From an archaeon (GTDB lineage: Archaea; B1Sed10-29; WALL01): a stretch of 5,106 nucleotides of DNA. A model generated the notes under the pieces. It searched no databases, was not told where the DNA came from, and worked only from the letters and a program-made list of their open reading frames with translations. How positions within the stretch are numbered: the stretch's first letter is position 1; each line of letters starts with the position of its first letter. Made by a program: the position numbers and the translations under genes. Of this stretch, positions 5,081 to 5,106 are shown piece after piece. Location of the stretch: NCBI GenBank assembly GCA_030592525.1, contig JAUVIW010000071.1, forward strand, positions 1-5,106, written 5' to 3'.

Positions 5081-5106
5081 TTAGTTCTCGACCTTGACCT
5101 TACCAC
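5081..5106 (-). CDS. 3' end of a second MCP-like gene, convergent with the first (truncated)
   Basis: On the minus strand the frame entering from the right edge reads GKVKVEN and then TAA at 5083-5081. The plus-strand major capsid protein ends GKVNVEN-TAA, with the same codons except AAG for AAT. Only seven complete codons are visible, so the call depends on the matching inverted repeat rather than on the protein itself. If the repeat continues outward, the genome has two tail-to-tail major capsid paralogues. An inverted assembly join would give the same picture at this edge. Confidence 0.5.

Larger units (their letters stand above)
5033..5106 (-). repeat. Right arm of inverted repeat, reaching the window edge
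   Basis: This is the inverted counterpart of 4912-4985 (65 of 74 identical). It includes two GCGAGC direct repeats at 5055-5060 and 5064-5069. The corresponding stretch of the left arm instead has three CGCT units at a five-base period (4952, 4957, 4962). The match is still running at the last base of the window, so the true length is unknown. Confidence 0.93.

Noticed and set aside
4912..5106. Perfect palindrome from a strand-switch artefact
   Set aside because: Nine differences in 74 positions, seven of them structured around a hairpin, do not fit a simple copy-back join, though a two-strain chimera is not excluded.
1..5106. tRNA, rRNA, CRISPR array, insertion sequence or transposase
   Set aside because: No cloverleaf, ribosomal signature, regularly spaced repeats or transposase motifs were seen on either strand.

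Overview
The window looks like a fragment of a small tailless double-stranded DNA virus, or a related integrated element, of the double jelly-roll (DJR) capsid lineage: polinton-like viruses, adintoviruses, virophages and their prokaryotic relatives. The anchor is an A32/FtsK-HerA-type genome-packaging ATPase (Walker A GIRGSGKT, Walker B AVIIFDD, a GRH segment and an ILSTQ motif). It sits next to a probable penton-like minor capsid protein and opposite a 428-residue protein with the size and pattern of a DJR major capsid protein (MCP). No replication gene, protease, integrase, tRNA, rRNA or CRISPR array is visible, so this is only the morphogenesis module.

Layout: a minus-strand block reads from about 2775 down to 1. 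It holds the packaging ATPase (2002-2775), penton-like protein (1283-1975), a very basic protein with one C-terminal membrane segment (777-1247), an Arg/Pro-rich basic protein with a SAP-like C-terminus (157-780), and the start of a small Pro/Gly-rich protein that runs off the left edge (1-121). A plus-strand block reads from 2918: a C2HC zinc-finger protein with acidic patches (2918-3613), then the MCP (3651-4937). The two blocks diverge from a 142-base region (2776-2917).

The right edge is the most unusual part. The last bases of the MCP gene and its 3' flank are repeated in inverted orientation (4912-4985 against 5033-5106, 65 of 74 positions identical). The right copy encodes, on the minus strand, the end of a second MCP-like protein (GKVKVEN-stop, compared with GKVNVEN-stop). 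Two MCP-like genes therefore appear to converge tail to tail. Each arm also contains a small stem-loop just after the stop codon, and the clustered differences between arms fall in its apical loop or are compensated in its stem. A palindromic assembly artefact or a genome-end hairpin are the competing explanations.

Host: no gene has a Shine-Dalgarno sequence. Runs of five or more T on the coding strand occur at gene junctions and were not seen inside the assigned genes, apart from one that depends on an uncertain start codon. With the A32-like ATPase this favours a eukaryotic virus, but an archaeal one using leaderless transcripts and poly-T terminators is not excluded. Working together, the ATPase would pump DNA into a shell of MCP and penton, the basic proteins would condense DNA and perhaps tether it to an internal membrane, and the zinc-finger protein may be regulatory or a virion component.
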